Below are positions 35,171-45,000 of a stretch of 64,000 nt of DNA, in pieces; position 1 is the stretch's first letter; the number at the start of each line of letters is the position of its first letter. The DNA is taken from positions 5,518,001-5,582,000 of the forward strand of contig NC_065407.1 in NCBI RefSeq assembly GCF_024362695.1, given 5' to 3'. The notes below the pieces were generated by a model, which was not told the origin of the DNA, did no database searches, and saw nothing but the letters and a program-made list of their open reading frames with translations. A program made the translations under genes and the position numbers. This DNA is from Pectinophora gossypiella. Taxonomy: Eukaryota; Arthropoda; Insecta; Lepidoptera; Gelechiidae.

Positions 35171-36098
35171 AGAACAAGTTGTAAATGAAATTCACAGACC
35201 GGCACGAAGAAATTTTATTCGCCGTTCTGTAATATTAAAAGGAATTGATGATCTATGGCAAGCTGATTTAATTGATTTAAAACATTTAAAGAATTATAAT
35301 AGGGGTCATAATTACATATTAGTTGTTATAGACTGTTTTTCAAAGTACACGTGGGTAATACCGCTTAAAACGAAGAATAAGGAAGAGGTGACTCGTGCTT
35401 TTGAGACAATAGTCAAGCATTCTTATCGAAAGCCTATCAACTTGCAAACTGACCAAGGAACAGAATTTTATAACACCATTTTTCAAAATTTAATGAAATC
35501 TTTATCTGTTAACCATTATTCAACATACTCTACTAAAAAAGCTTCTATTGTGGAAAGAGTTATAAGGACATTGAAAACCAAACTATACAAACTTTTCAGT
35601 CTTAATGGCAATTACAAGTGGGTAGGAATACCGTTAAATAAAATCGTGTGTACCTACAACAATACTAAACACCGTACTACACAGTTCAAACCAATCGACA
35701 TCAATTATGAAAATGAACCAATCATAAAAAATAATATAATGAAAATCGGAAAAAATAAATTAGAAAAAAATGGTCATAAATTTAAAGTTGGTGACTACGT
35801 TCGTATAAGCAAATATAAAAGTAGTTTTAGCAAAGGATATACACCTAACTGGTCTACAGAGATATTTCGTATTAAAAAATGTGTAAATACAAAGCCAGTC
35901 ACTTATCAAATTGAAGATCAAAAAAGTAACGAAATATTGGGAGGCTTTTATGAACACGAATTACAAAAAACTGCTTATCCTGATGTATATTTGATTGAAA
36001 AAGTTATTAAGAAAAGAGGAAATCAACTATATGTGAAATGGTTAGGTTTATCACAGGAAGAGAATAGTTGGGTTAACAAAAAAGAGATTGTTCAATAA
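35163..36098 (+). CDS. INT: Polinton integrase (RVE fold) with C-terminal chromodomain
   Basis: 311 residues. The retroviral-type catalytic core has D35 (in QADLIDLK), D97 (in LQTDQGTEF) and E131 (in SIVERVIRTLK), so the DDE triad is intact. Residues 205-260 resemble the SH3-like C-terminal DNA-binding region (FKVGDYVRISKYKSSFSKGY). Residues 272-310 form a chromodomain (YLIEKVIKKRGNQLYVKWLG), which may target heterochromatin-like sites. No HHCC zinc finger precedes the core, as is usual for insect Polinton integrases that begin near 'HRPARRNF'. Start overlaps the preceding gene by 8 nt. It would generate the 6-bp target duplication seen at the element ends. Confidence 0.95.
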   Translation: MIKEQVVNEIHRPARRNFIRRSVILKGIDDLWQADLIDLKHLKNYNRGHNYILVVIDCFSKYTWVIPLKTKNKEEVTRAFETIVKHSYRKPINLQTDQGTEFYNTIFQNLMKSLSVNHYSTYSTKKASIVERVIRTLKTKLYKLFSLNGNYKWVGIPLNKIVCTYNNTKHRTTQFKPIDINYENEPIIKNNIMKIGKNKLEKNGHKFKVGDYVRISKYKSSFSKGYTPNWSTEIFRIKKCVNTKPVTYQIEDQKSNEILGGFYEHELQKTAYPDVYLIEKVIKKRGNQLYVKWLGLSQEENSWVNKKEIVQ

Positions 36099-36128
36099 AT
36101 AGAACAGTTATCTCTATCTATTTTCATT

Positions 36129-36872
36129 ATGTTTGTACCCATGCAAGGAGGAGGACTAATAAATAGTTTAATAAATAATTTACCGTTTGAGTTACACCTA
36201 CCAGGTTACAACTATTGCGGACCCGGGACTAGGTTAAAAGAACGATTATTGCGAGGTGATATAGGTGTTAATGAACTTGACGAAGCCTGCAAACGCCACG
36301 ACATAGCATACTCGAATTATAGTGATTTACATAATCGTCATCAAGCAGATTTACAACTTTTAAATATGGCTAAAGCACGACTCAAAGCAAAAAACGCTGG
36401 GAAGGGTGAAAAACTCGCATCATGGCTGGTCAGTAAAGTTATGAAAACAAAATTAAAAACGGGATCTGGTATCACAAGTTTTAAAGGTTTAGTTTCTCGA
36501 ATAAAGTCACACATCAAGAAACTGAAACCTAAAGATAATAAGTCAGTGGTAAAATATGCATATTTAGCTGCAAAAAAAATCTTTAAAAATCATAAACATA
36601 AAATTCGTTTACCACGTGTTATACCTATACCGAAAACAGGAGGAATTTTACCATTAATTCCAATATTTGCTGGCTTATCAGCCTTAGGCGCTTTAGCAGG
36701 CGGTGCAGCTGGTGTTGCTAAAACTGTAAATGACTATAAAACCGCTCAACAGAACTTGCGTGAAACAGAACGTCATAATAAGGTGATGGAATCGGTTGCA
36801 ATCGGTAAAGGTTTATACATGAAACCTTACAAGAAAGGAAACGGATTATTCATAAAATGTACCAAATCTTGA
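36129..36872 (+). CDS. Virion protein with parvovirus-type phospholipase A2 domain
   Basis: 247 residues. N-terminal PLA2-like domain: calcium-loop motif YNYCGPGT at 27-34 and catalytic 'DEACKRHDIAY' at 51-61 with the His-Asp pair 57-58. In parvovirus VP1u such a domain breaches endosomal membranes; the same job here is inference. A basic middle (about 85-165) is followed by a hydrophobic, Gly/Ala-rich segment at 171-200 (ILPLIPIFAGLSALGALAGG) that could be membrane-active. The end '..GKGLYMKPYKKGNGLF' is a recurrent Polinton C-terminal signature. ATG at 36129 or 36141 are both possible (MFVPMQGGG). It overlaps the protease gene. Confidence 0.9.
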   Translation: MFVPMQGGGLINSLINNLPFELHLPGYNYCGPGTRLKERLLRGDIGVNELDEACKRHDIAYSNYSDLHNRHQADLQLLNMAKARLKAKNAGKGEKLASWLVSKVMKTKLKTGSGITSFKGLVSRIKSHIKKLKPKDNKSVVKYAYLAAKKIFKNHKHKIRLPRVIPIPKTGGILPLIPIFAGLSALGALAGGAAGVAKTVNDYKTAQQNLRETERHNKVMESVAIGKGLYMKPYKKGNGLFIKCTKS

Positions 36873-37240
36873 TGAAAGAGCTACCTAATCGAGCATTAAC
36901 AAATATTGATATTATGAAGTATGCCAAAAATATTCCTTATTTTCGTGCTGTTTATATGAAAGATAGGTTGCCTAAAATGCCAAAAAAAATTGAATGTGGA
37001 ATTATTAATTTAGACAATTCAGAAAATGAAGGAACTCACTGGGTTGCTTATGTAAAAATAAATAAATATTGTGAATATTTCAATAGCTATGGGGATCTTA
37101 AGCCTCCACTAGAACTAATAAAGTATTTAAAGAAATGTAACATATATTATAATTACAATAGATATCAGAATTTCAATAGTGTAAATTGTGGTCATTTGTG
37201 TTTGGCATATTTAGTTGACTTTTGGAATAAATATATATAA
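36857..37240 (+). CDS. PRO: Adenain-like cysteine protease (family C5)
   Basis: 127 residues, typical for Polinton maturation proteases. Catalytic residues visible: His61 in 'GTHWVAY', an acidic/polar position in 'FNSYGD' (D80), Gln104 in 'RYQNFNS', Cys111 in 'VNCGHLC'. Expected to process capsid precursors in the assembled particle, by analogy with adenovirus protease. The first ATG gives a 16-nt overlap with the PLA2 gene. The second (Met6, 36872) sits in a TGATG stop-start junction and may be the real start, giving 122 residues. All active-site residues are kept. Confidence 0.93.
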   Translation: MYQILMKELPNRALTNIDIMKYAKNIPYFRAVYMKDRLPKMPKKIECGIINLDNSENEGTHWVAYVKINKYCEYFNSYGDLKPPLELIKYLKKCNIYYNYNRYQNFNSVNCGHLCLAYLVDFWNKYI

Positions 37241-37275
37241 CATGGAACATTGTTTTATTTTATGTTAATAGTAAA

Positions 37276-37947
37276 ATGTCCTTCACACTGTCAATTACTG
37301 GTAACTCATCAGCTTTATCGACTTATTATTCACCTGCAATACAGCTAGACGGTGAATATGAGTGCGCTTTGTTGTATTTATCTACATTTAATTCGATTCC
37401 TAATATCGATAAAAGAAACAACCGATTTATATATGGTGATAATGAATTAATTGAAATACCTGAAGGAGCATACGAGCTACAAGACATAAATGATTACTTG
37501 AAGGAGAAAATAAAAGCATCTGCCTTTAATCTGCAGTGTAATAATAATACTCTACAAACCTCAATTTTTTGTACAAAAGATATACATTTTGATAAAGAAA
37601 ATTCGATTGGTAAGTTGCTAGGATTTGGAGCACACGTTCTAAAAGCAAATATAATGCACACCTCTAAACACCCAGTCGACATTCTGTCAACAACGGTGGT
37701 AAGAGTTGAATGTGATTTAGTAAGCGGATCATATATTAATGGAGAACCTAGTCACATTATACATGAATTTGCTCTTAATGTGCCTCCTGGATACAGAATA
37801 GTAGAAGTTCCTAAAAACATTATTTATTTCCCCGTCAACCAAAAAAGTATCAGCTGCATACATATAAAATTATTAGATACTTCCAACAATCCTATCAACT
37901 TACGTGGTGAAGAAGTACAGCTGTATTTACATCTCAAGAAAAAATGA
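37276..37947 (+). CDS. mCP: Penton-like minor capsid protein (single jelly roll)
   Basis: 223 residues opening with 'SFTLSITGNSSALSTYYSP', then 'YECALLYLSTFNSIPNI', and ending in a beta-rich stretch (QKSISCIHIKLLD..GEEVQLYLHLKKK). These match the Polinton minor capsid protein, predicted to form the penton at capsid vertices. Stop codon overlaps the next ATG as ATGA (37944-37947). Confidence 0.9.
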   Translation: MSFTLSITGNSSALSTYYSPAIQLDGEYECALLYLSTFNSIPNIDKRNNRFIYGDNELIEIPEGAYELQDINDYLKEKIKASAFNLQCNNNTLQTSIFCTKDIHFDKENSIGKLLGFGAHVLKANIMHTSKHPVDILSTTVVRVECDLVSGSYINGEPSHIIHEFALNVPPGYRIVEVPKNIIYFPVNQKSISCIHIKLLDTSNNPINLRGEEVQLYLHLKKK

Positions 37948-38087
37948 TCGACTATAATAAATACACTACACAACAAACTAAAAACATCAGTCATCGCCGA
38001 ACTATCTGCAAAGATACAGCCAAGAAGAAGGCAAAGTTAACTAAAGAAAACAAGGACTTTTTAAAAGCAATTGGGTTGTTAAAATGA
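37944..38087 (+). CDS. 47-residue basic peptide between penton and major capsid genes
   Basis: Reading from ATG 37944 gives 47 codons and a stop at 38085-38087. It shares ATGA with the gene before it (37944-37947) and with the gene after it (38084-38087), so it fits the gap exactly. It is very lysine-rich (TAKKKAKLTKENKDFLKAIG at about 25-44). I recall a small ORF with a similar '..DFLKALG.' ending before the capsid gene of other Polintons, but cannot verify. Possible roles: capsid cement or DNA-condensing peptide. The exact fit and codon use argue against chance. Confidence 0.7.
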   Translation: MIDYNKYTTQQTKNISHRRTICKDTAKKKAKLTKENKDFLKAIGLLK

Positions 38088-39301
38088 ATATTTTAGACAT
38101 TTCTTCAAAGCCTGCTTACGACAACACAATAGATGGTGTCGAATACCATTCCTACAAACCATATATAACAAGTTTCAACAGGAATGATGAAATTCGAATA
38201 CCTATAAACCAGCAAGATTTATGTATTTTACCATCAGCAAGCACTTTGTATTTGGAAGGGGTTGTAAACGTCCTGAAGCCTGGCACACCAGAACCGATAT
38301 CGGCATCAAGTATTGAATTTACAAACAATGCTTTACTGTACTTATTCCAAGATATTAGGTATGAACTCAATGGAGTAGAGATCGATAGAGTTAAAAACGC
38401 GGGAATTACAACTACAATTAAAGCTTTACTATCTATGAATCAAAGCGATTCACGTGTGTCTAAAGTATGGGGCTGGGATATTAATGGTACTAAAAATGTA
38501 AACAATGGACGTTTTTCAGTTTCCATTCCTCTTACTCATATTCTTGGCTTCGCGGAAGATTATAAAAAAGTAATTATTAACTGTAAACATGAACTAATTC
38601 TGTTGCGAAGTAATACGAATCTCAACGCAGTGAAACTTAATACGGGTGAATACGTTGAAAATGTTCACATTGATAAAATAGTATGGCGTGTCCCTCATGT
38701 AAAAGTTTCTGATATAGAAAGGATTAATTTATTGAAACTCTTGGAAAAAGATCGTGGAATTCAATTAGTATTTAGGAATTGGGATTTGTACGAATATCCT
38801 TTACTTCCACAGACTACAAAGCATACCTGGTCTATAAAAACGTCTTCTCAAATTGAAAAACCAAGATATGTAATTATAGGATTGCAAACGAAAAGAAAAA
38901 ATAATGCAAATGCAGATATGTCTAGATTTGACCACTGTTACTTGCGTGACGCTAAAGTCTACCTCAATTCTACTTACTTTCCGTACGAAAATATAAATGT
39001 TGATTTTGCCGGTTATAAAATTGCTTTATTATATGAACAATATGTGAGATTCCAACAGTCTTATTACGGACGGCGAGCAGATCCTTTGCTAAGTGCTAAA
39101 GAGTTTAAAGAGATAGCTCCTCTCTTCGTCATTGACTGCTCACGCCAAGTCGACAATCTAAAAACAGGATCCGTGGACGTTCGGGTTGAGATAGAAAGTG
39201 ACGAAATTATACCTGACGGAACATCTGCTTATTGCCTCATATTAAACGATAGTATCATTGAATACAAGCCTTTGAGTAATATAGTAAAAAAACTATCATG
39301 A
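38084..39301 (+). CDS. MCP: Major capsid protein (double jelly roll)
   Basis: 405 residues. 'YHSYKPYITSFNRNDEIRIPINQQDL' region at the N-terminus, 'ALLYLFQDIRYELNGVEID', 'GWDINGTKNVNNGRFSVSIPL' and a second beta domain after about residue 215 with 'KPRYVIIGLQTKR' and 'DHCYLRDAKVYLNSTYFPYE' agree with the Polinton double-jelly-roll hexon that links these elements to adenovirus- and NCLDV-like capsids. Length is slightly below the common 450-600, but start and end motifs are present. Joined to neighbours by ATGA overlaps at both ends. Confidence 0.93.
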   Translation: MNILDISSKPAYDNTIDGVEYHSYKPYITSFNRNDEIRIPINQQDLCILPSASTLYLEGVVNVLKPGTPEPISASSIEFTNNALLYLFQDIRYELNGVEIDRVKNAGITTTIKALLSMNQSDSRVSKVWGWDINGTKNVNNGRFSVSIPLTHILGFAEDYKKVIINCKHELILLRSNTNLNAVKLNTGEYVENVHIDKIVWRVPHVKVSDIERINLLKLLEKDRGIQLVFRNWDLYEYPLLPQTTKHTWSIKTSSQIEKPRYVIIGLQTKRKNNANADMSRFDHCYLRDAKVYLNSTYFPYENINVDFAGYKIALLYEQYVRFQQSYYGRRADPLLSAKEFKEIAPLFVIDCSRQVDNLKTGSVDVRVEIESDEIIPDGTSAYCLILNDSIIEYKPLSNIVKKLS

Positions 39302-39792
39302 ACGACATTGTGATCGTCGATCTTTTGGGGTTTAAAGTTAAGAACGATTTTATTGTGAAGGAATTGGCTATAGCATATGCTGAATATACAGTAATGTTTT
39401 TAGTTAAACCCCCTAATCCTTTTAATTATTTAACAAAACAAGAAAAAAAACAAGTACGATGGCTAGAGGCAAATCATGGGATTTACTGGAGTGAAGGTTT
39501 CATTGACTACCGTGAATTTAAACGTATAATTGTACCATATTTGAATAACAGAAAAATAATTACTAAGGGCTTAGAAAAAGTGAAATGGATTAATGAATTG
39601 TGTCCTACGTGCACGGTAATAGATATTGGTTCTAAAGGATGTCCTAATTTTATGAAACTGTGTGATATCTATGATAAAAATAATTCTATGACATGTGTAA
39701 ATCATTCAAAAAAGTGTGCTATAAAAAGTGTGGTATGTGTAAAAAAATGGTATTTCGAAAATAATATGTACTTATTTGATTTATTTAAATAA
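39298..39792 (+). CDS. Probable RNase H-fold/DEDD exonuclease-like protein (164 aa)
   Basis: Starts in an ATGA overlap with MCP. Visible pattern: 'DIVIVDLLGFKVKNDFIVKELA' (candidate first acidic residues), 'HGIYWSEGFIDYREF', 'KIITKGLEKVKWIN', 'CPNFMKLCD' and 'NHSKKCAIKSVVCVKKW'. The order D-E ... G.EK..W ... H..CA...V recalls degenerate DnaQ/DEDDh exonucleases. Similar proteins are common beside Polinton-type elements in insects, as I recall. Catalytic assignment is inference; Cys-rich residues near the C-terminus could bind zinc. Last gene of the plus block; AATAAA overlaps its stop codon. Confidence 0.75.
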   Translation: MNDIVIVDLLGFKVKNDFIVKELAIAYAEYTVMFLVKPPNPFNYLTKQEKKQVRWLEANHGIYWSEGFIDYREFKRIIVPYLNNRKIITKGLEKVKWINELCPTCTVIDIGSKGCPNFMKLCDIYDKNNSMTCVNHSKKCAIKSVVCVKKWYFENNMYLFDLFK

Positions 39793-39877
39793 AAAGTAAA
39801 ATATTGATTTATGATTTTGTTTCATTTAACGGTTTTCTAGTAAAACAACGAAATTTGAAAAACACATTTTATTTATT
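39788..39877. terminator. Convergent polyadenylation signals between the two gene blocks
   Basis: Plus-strand AATAAA at 39788-39793 overlaps the last plus-strand stop codon. Minus-strand AATAAA copies are read from 39873-39868 and 39877-39872, about 210 bp past the stop of the minus gene ending at 40086. This is consistent with Pol II transcripts converging here. Confidence 0.55.
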
Positions 39878-40085
39878 AAGTTCATAAAACTGTTTAAAGT
39901 ACAATAGATAAAAAAATATATTTTGAAATAACAGTTACCATATTAACTATTTCTACTATATACATTAAATGTTTCCATAGCTTGTAGTACTCTGACATTA
40001 GTCAGAGACTTTATTTGCGATGGAATTTACTGTGTTGTGAATACACGAAAATGCGATTCCAACATATTTATGAAATAATCGCATG

Positions 40086-41075
40086 TTACATATAAATACA
40101 AGTACTGTAATTACACAATGTCTTTGAAATATTGTTAATTAATTTTTCAGTCTGTCCCAATATATCATCATAACTATCTTTTACCATATATTGGGCTTTC
40201 ACTAAAACATCACTTTTTTCTTGATTTTCACTTGTATTTGAAGCACCTAAATCCACTATGCTGATTTTAATTAACTTGGTGGCTTTCTCCGCGTTCCGAT
40301 TTTGCACAAATGAAGATGACTGCTTCCATTTTCCGCATTTAACTTTAGATTTAATTATCTTCCTCTTCTTCTTCTTATCACTTTTCAGCTTTTGACTCTT
40401 GTTATCATGAGGCGCCGTCGATTTTGTGGTAGTCGCTTGAACAGGATACCTTTCATCGAAGTCAGCAAGCGGATCTTGCGCGTAAGGGTAGAATAAATCA
40501 TCTTCGTTAACGTTTGTTAAATTATTCGACATGTTCTGAAACAATAAAACGTATCACATTAATTTATGTATAAAATAAAATACAAACATTTGATTTTATT
40601 TATAAAATAAACCACAGTACTTACCAAAGTACTTAGCAGGCACCGCTTTTAGTGCTACACCTTCGAAATTATGATGATGATTTTTAACCGTCAACGGTGT
40701 CTACGTCTTTCTCCACGAGTAACTGAAAATACAATGACAGATTAGACTATACCCCTCAACACATATAAAATAAAGTAATAGGTAGTTTATGCACACAATA
40801 ACACAATAAACGAATATTACCTGTTCATACTTATTTAAGCTACAAGTTTCAACTTGTTCACCCAGCTCCTTTGACATCAGGTAACATGAGTACAGCGCGG
40901 ATGCCAGCACTCGATCTTCTTTATCATGCGCGCCGTATATACTTCTCACAAGAGTTTTTTCTTTGATCTTATCTCCATCTCGGCGAAGACGATGAATTTG
41001 TATTGATACTGTAAATTTTGGGACTTCATCCCCCACTATAGCGAGAAAACTCATTTTCGGCATGGACGCGGACAT
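40086..41075 (-). CDS. Spliced Polinton gene of unknown function, with cassette exon
   Basis: Minus strand. Exon 1 is 41075-40821 (85 codons from an AAAATG start), ending CAG|GTAATA. Exon 3 is 40535-40086, entered after TTGTTTCAG. Joining exon 1 to exon 3 keeps frame (phase 0) and gives a 234-residue protein. A middle exon, 40722-40625, has its own acceptor (ATTTTCAG) and a consensus GTAAGT donor; including it adds 12 residues and an in-frame TAA (40686-40684), giving 97 residues. The first part (residues 8-60) looks globular (PKFTVSIQIHRLRRDGDKI). The second part is acidic then strongly basic (KSDKKKKRKIIKSKVKCGKW), nuclear-protein-like. An upstream in-frame ATG (41162) would add 29 residues resembling a signal peptide, but has weaker context. 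Not recognised in any family. Confidence 0.7.
40625..40722 (-). other. Cassette exon carrying an in-frame stop
   Basis: 98 nt, flanked by TTTTCAG acceptor (minus strand, 40724-40723) and GTAAGT donor (starting 40624). Not a multiple of three, and it terminates the exon-1 frame after 12 codons. If included, the second half of the gene would be reachable only from the ATG at 40532. Confidence 0.6.
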
Positions 41076-41508
41076 TTTCGAAGGTGTTGCACTAACGAGA
41101 AGCGAAATAGAAATGAAATAAATTATGATGCAACGTCGCGGTCGCCGCGTTGCCCCGCACATATGCGCCTTCTCATGTTACCGCACGTGCACACTCAAAA
41201 TCGCTTAGGTTTTCATTGTCGCGTTGTATTTCACGTTAACAAGTTTAAACATGAAAAATGGAGACTAGCGATTATAATTAAAGGAAGTATTTATCTAAGT
41301 ACTTATTTCATCACACTAATGTTATAAATGCGAAACCCCTAAAGAGCTGAACGGATGGTAGCTAGATATATCACATAGCTACCGCATTAACGCAAAGGCT
41401 ACTTTTTATCCTATAAATTTTGAATCTACGGTGATTAATTTCAATGATTGTGCAAGACAATATAGTATACTTAGGTATCCAACATGTCGGTACTCGTTGA
41501 AACAGTAA

Positions 41509-41671
41509 GACCTTCGCCACACTTGGCGGAAATTCCGACGCCGAACTTCCGTTGCGGTAAATAACCTGCCTGTGTGTGCCTGCTATTTGTAATTTTTATA
41601 CAAATATTTGTATCGGCGTTCCGTTGCGGAAGATCCACGACTTAATTTCCATCAAGTGTGACGAAGGTCTA
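41509..41671. mobile_element. Small MITE-like element inside the Polinton
   Basis: Ends are inverted over about 44 bp with ~75% identity: 'agaccttcgccacacttggc' against the complement of 'aagtgtgacgaaggtct'. Interior 'cgttccgttgcgga' / 'ttccgttgcggtaa' adds symmetry. No coding content. Lies between the spliced gene and the relic beside polB, so it inserted after the Polinton lineage acquired those genes, or came with them. Confidence 0.5.
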
Positions 41672-41929
41672 AGTTACCTGTCTGGTGATTTGGTAGGTAT
41701 GAATAAATGAAACTATTATGTATATCATATTCTTATTTATTTTCTCCACTGCTGCTAACTTTTTATATAACAATCGTCATCATCTTATATTATATTTTTA
41801 TGTTTATAGGTACCTACTTACAACATAAAGTATACTAACCTAAGTATTTACAAACAAAGAGTTCTAAGGATGATTCTTTCAGGGGTAATTGTTACATAGG
41901 TATTTTTACTTTTCTCTCTTAAAAACGAG

Positions 41930-42012
41930 CTTGCAATCTTCGAATAGATTATGAATCTGCTACATAAACGACTACAATTCCTCCCACTGCGAAGAACAAT
42001 TGACCTTGAAAG
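41930..42012 (-). pseudogene. Decayed duplicate of the last exon of the 45778-47095 gene
   Basis: Minus-strand text 'cagtgggaggaattgtagtc'...'attcataatctattcgaaga' aligns with the exon at 45790-45860. In the parental frame it reads QWEEL*SFM*QIHNLFEDC, i.e. two stop codons in the counterpart of QWEKMQSFMQRIHNLFEDC. It begins right at the polB stop codon, and the last few PolB residues appear to be read from it. Confidence 0.8.
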
Positions 42013-42019
42013 AATCACC

Positions 42020-45000
42020 TTAAGCAGTACAGCCAAAAATTGATTTATGACCCCAAGCAAGGGTAGTCACTTTATCAGATTCTAACAATCGCTTATCATC
42101 GTTGCTAGAAAGAGCTATTTTATTTACTTTTTGAGTGAAAATTTCATGTTTAATTGATTTAAATAGAACATTTTTTTTGTAAACAACATCACCATTGTAT
42201 AACACATGTTTATAGTCTGATACGCTCAAACCATTAATTACATTTTTTTTGGTACCCTTCGCCTTTTTTATTGTTTTGTTTAAGGTTTTAATACAGTAAA
42301 GCTTTGACTTTAATCCTACAAACTCTCTAATTATTTGTCCACCCATTTCGTCCTTGAATAAACCAGGAATCTTTTTATTAACAATAGGTAAACCAAATTC
42401 ATTTTTTGGGTTGTAATTGCTTGTGTCAAAATATTTTAAGAAGTTAGTCTTCAAATCTTGGTAAATGTCATCTGTATGCACATTATATACGAAGCTATCA
42501 GTATCGGTATAGCACAACTTAATGCGGTTTCCATAAAATGGTTTTATTTTTGAGTAATGGAAATCGTACATATGACTTTTTGAGAGTTCAAGTACAGCAA
42601 AACCAATATAAATTGGTTTGTCAAGCACAATCTGTGAATGTTTCATCTGTATAGCTACCAAATTCTCAGAGAATATTGAAGCACTATGGAAATTGGGACT
42701 TGCTATTAAGGTCTCTGCGCCAGTACATTTTTTAGTTAGATTATTTTTGTCTGACCACTTATTAACCAATCGTACATCTACTCGTTGTTCTGTGTTCTCC
42801 AAAGTTTTTCCAAATATGCTGTTGTTTAATAATTTAAAAAAATCTTGTTCAAAAGTAGACTGTGCTTTCTGGCGAAGTTGGGTGTTGAGATCTATGTATT
42901 TTTTTAAAAAGTTACTTTGATTAAATGTTATAGCTCTATGAATCTTTTTCAACACCAAGCCATGTTCTAAGCATTTTTTTAGATGTACGTAATGAATAAC
43001 ATAATTGTATTTATCATACAAATTAGGTATTAATTTTTTCGATTTTCCTCTGGGTGAAATAATTTTTTCAGGACAAAATGGAAAATCATTATGTTCATCA
43101 TGTAAATGTGAAGGGTACGATAAGTCCACCTCAAGAATAAAACCATTTTCAGAGTCATCCATAATATTTAAAATATTCGACTCTAAAGTTTTTAATTCAG
43201 AATCGTTCACAAATCTGAAGTTTGAATGTGGTAATGTTTGGCACATACTGTATCCATATAAATTGTTACAGTCAAAGTAAACAATATATGAACTTGGGTG
43301 AGATGGATCAAATGTTTCCAGATATTTATGATTTGCTTTAACATGTCGTTTAGAACACATGCAAACGCCACCGCGTATACCTTGCTGTATCATACGGTAA
43401 ATTTCTAAATCAGTTACAAGTTCTAAACGAACGCCTGTTTTAAGGAGCATTGCATCAAATGATAGACTCGGAGCCGTAAGATAGAATGCAGGATCGAGTT
43501 GGTAATATTGTTTACATGTAAGTCGGAAATTTTCATAGATATCTGTCAACAAAAGTACATCTGTTATCAAGTACAAATCAGTATATTCACCCATATTGGT
43601 TAATGAAAATTTTAACCACACTGATTGAGCGTGCTCATAATCCTCATCTGAGATCGGTTCATTGGTAAGAGAATTGTAAAAACAGTCTTTGGGAGGCAAA
43701 CACTTTTCTTTATATCGTTCCCAGTTACACATATAATCGTAAGGGTATACGCCCTTTCGAGTAAGCAAATTAAAGTGTTTTTCATCGGGATAGTAAGATT
43801 TTAAGTATCTAAATTCATCGTTTTTTAAAGTCGGGGTTAGTTTTTCTAAGCTAGTTCCCAAAAACTTAAAGGAATCTACAAATCGTATCTGAAAGCTATC
43901 GGTATCGGATATAGACACAAATTTCGTGAAAGAAATATAATTTTCTTTGGTTTTAGGTATGACCTTGATGGGTCCAGGAACTTTAGCAAGCTCCTTAATA
44001 AAAAGATGACAGTCATAACCTGAAAGATTATGAAAGAAAACAGGTAAGAATTTGGGCACTTGAAAGTTCAAATTACATTGACTGTGAGCCGCACCGCGGT
44101 ATTTACCAGTTATGTGACAATGGTCTCTAACTTTATCCATAACCAATAAACGCTCGCATATGTGACAAGTTTCGGCATTTTCAAAGTTTAACGCATCACT
44201 TTCTGTAAAAACCATAGGTACACTATTACTTAATACTGCGCTTATCCTTTTTGCATCGTTGCAAATTGAATCAACAAATTTGTCAACACAATCTTGTCCT
44301 CGGTACGATGTAATGTGATTATATCGTTCATCTACAGTACAAACAAGATGATAAGCAAAAGCTACGGGCACGTGCTGCTGATGAGTCACTGTGCTTGACT
44401 TGATAGGATCATTTTCACAAGTCTCGTAGGGTACGAGCATTGACTCAAAATCTGCATAAACAACAAAAGGAACATTTTGTTTTCTGTTATAATTTTTGAA
44501 CTCTATAAATGACCCTTTTGGGGGTAATTTAGTAGCTACACCTCCACAACTATGAGAACTTAACTGATCGGTCGAGTTGAAAAATAACAAACAATGTTCG
44601 CAAAAATACAACTTACCATGATGTTTAGAAATTTGACTTCTAACTAGTCGCGGTAAATCCTTGATTAAACAGTAATGTGACATATTACCTTCCTGTAGGT
44701 ACAGTAGATGAATTACTTTTTTATTTAATGGTTCAGATTTGTAAAGAGGGCCGATAACTGTATTATTATCTTTTAAACCGTAAACAAAAATACATATTTG
44801 AGGGTTGTTAATTTCAAATTTAGCTATGTCTGAAAAAGTAACTGGAAACGATATATCCTCTACATTTAAAACGTCTTTGAAATTAGGATATGACGATACT
44901 CTATCAGGATGAGATTTAACTGGGTATAAAGCAGCTGTAACTGACCACAAAAAGCAAAAACTGTCTTCGTTTTTTATGTTTACACACGCTTTTCTGGCTT

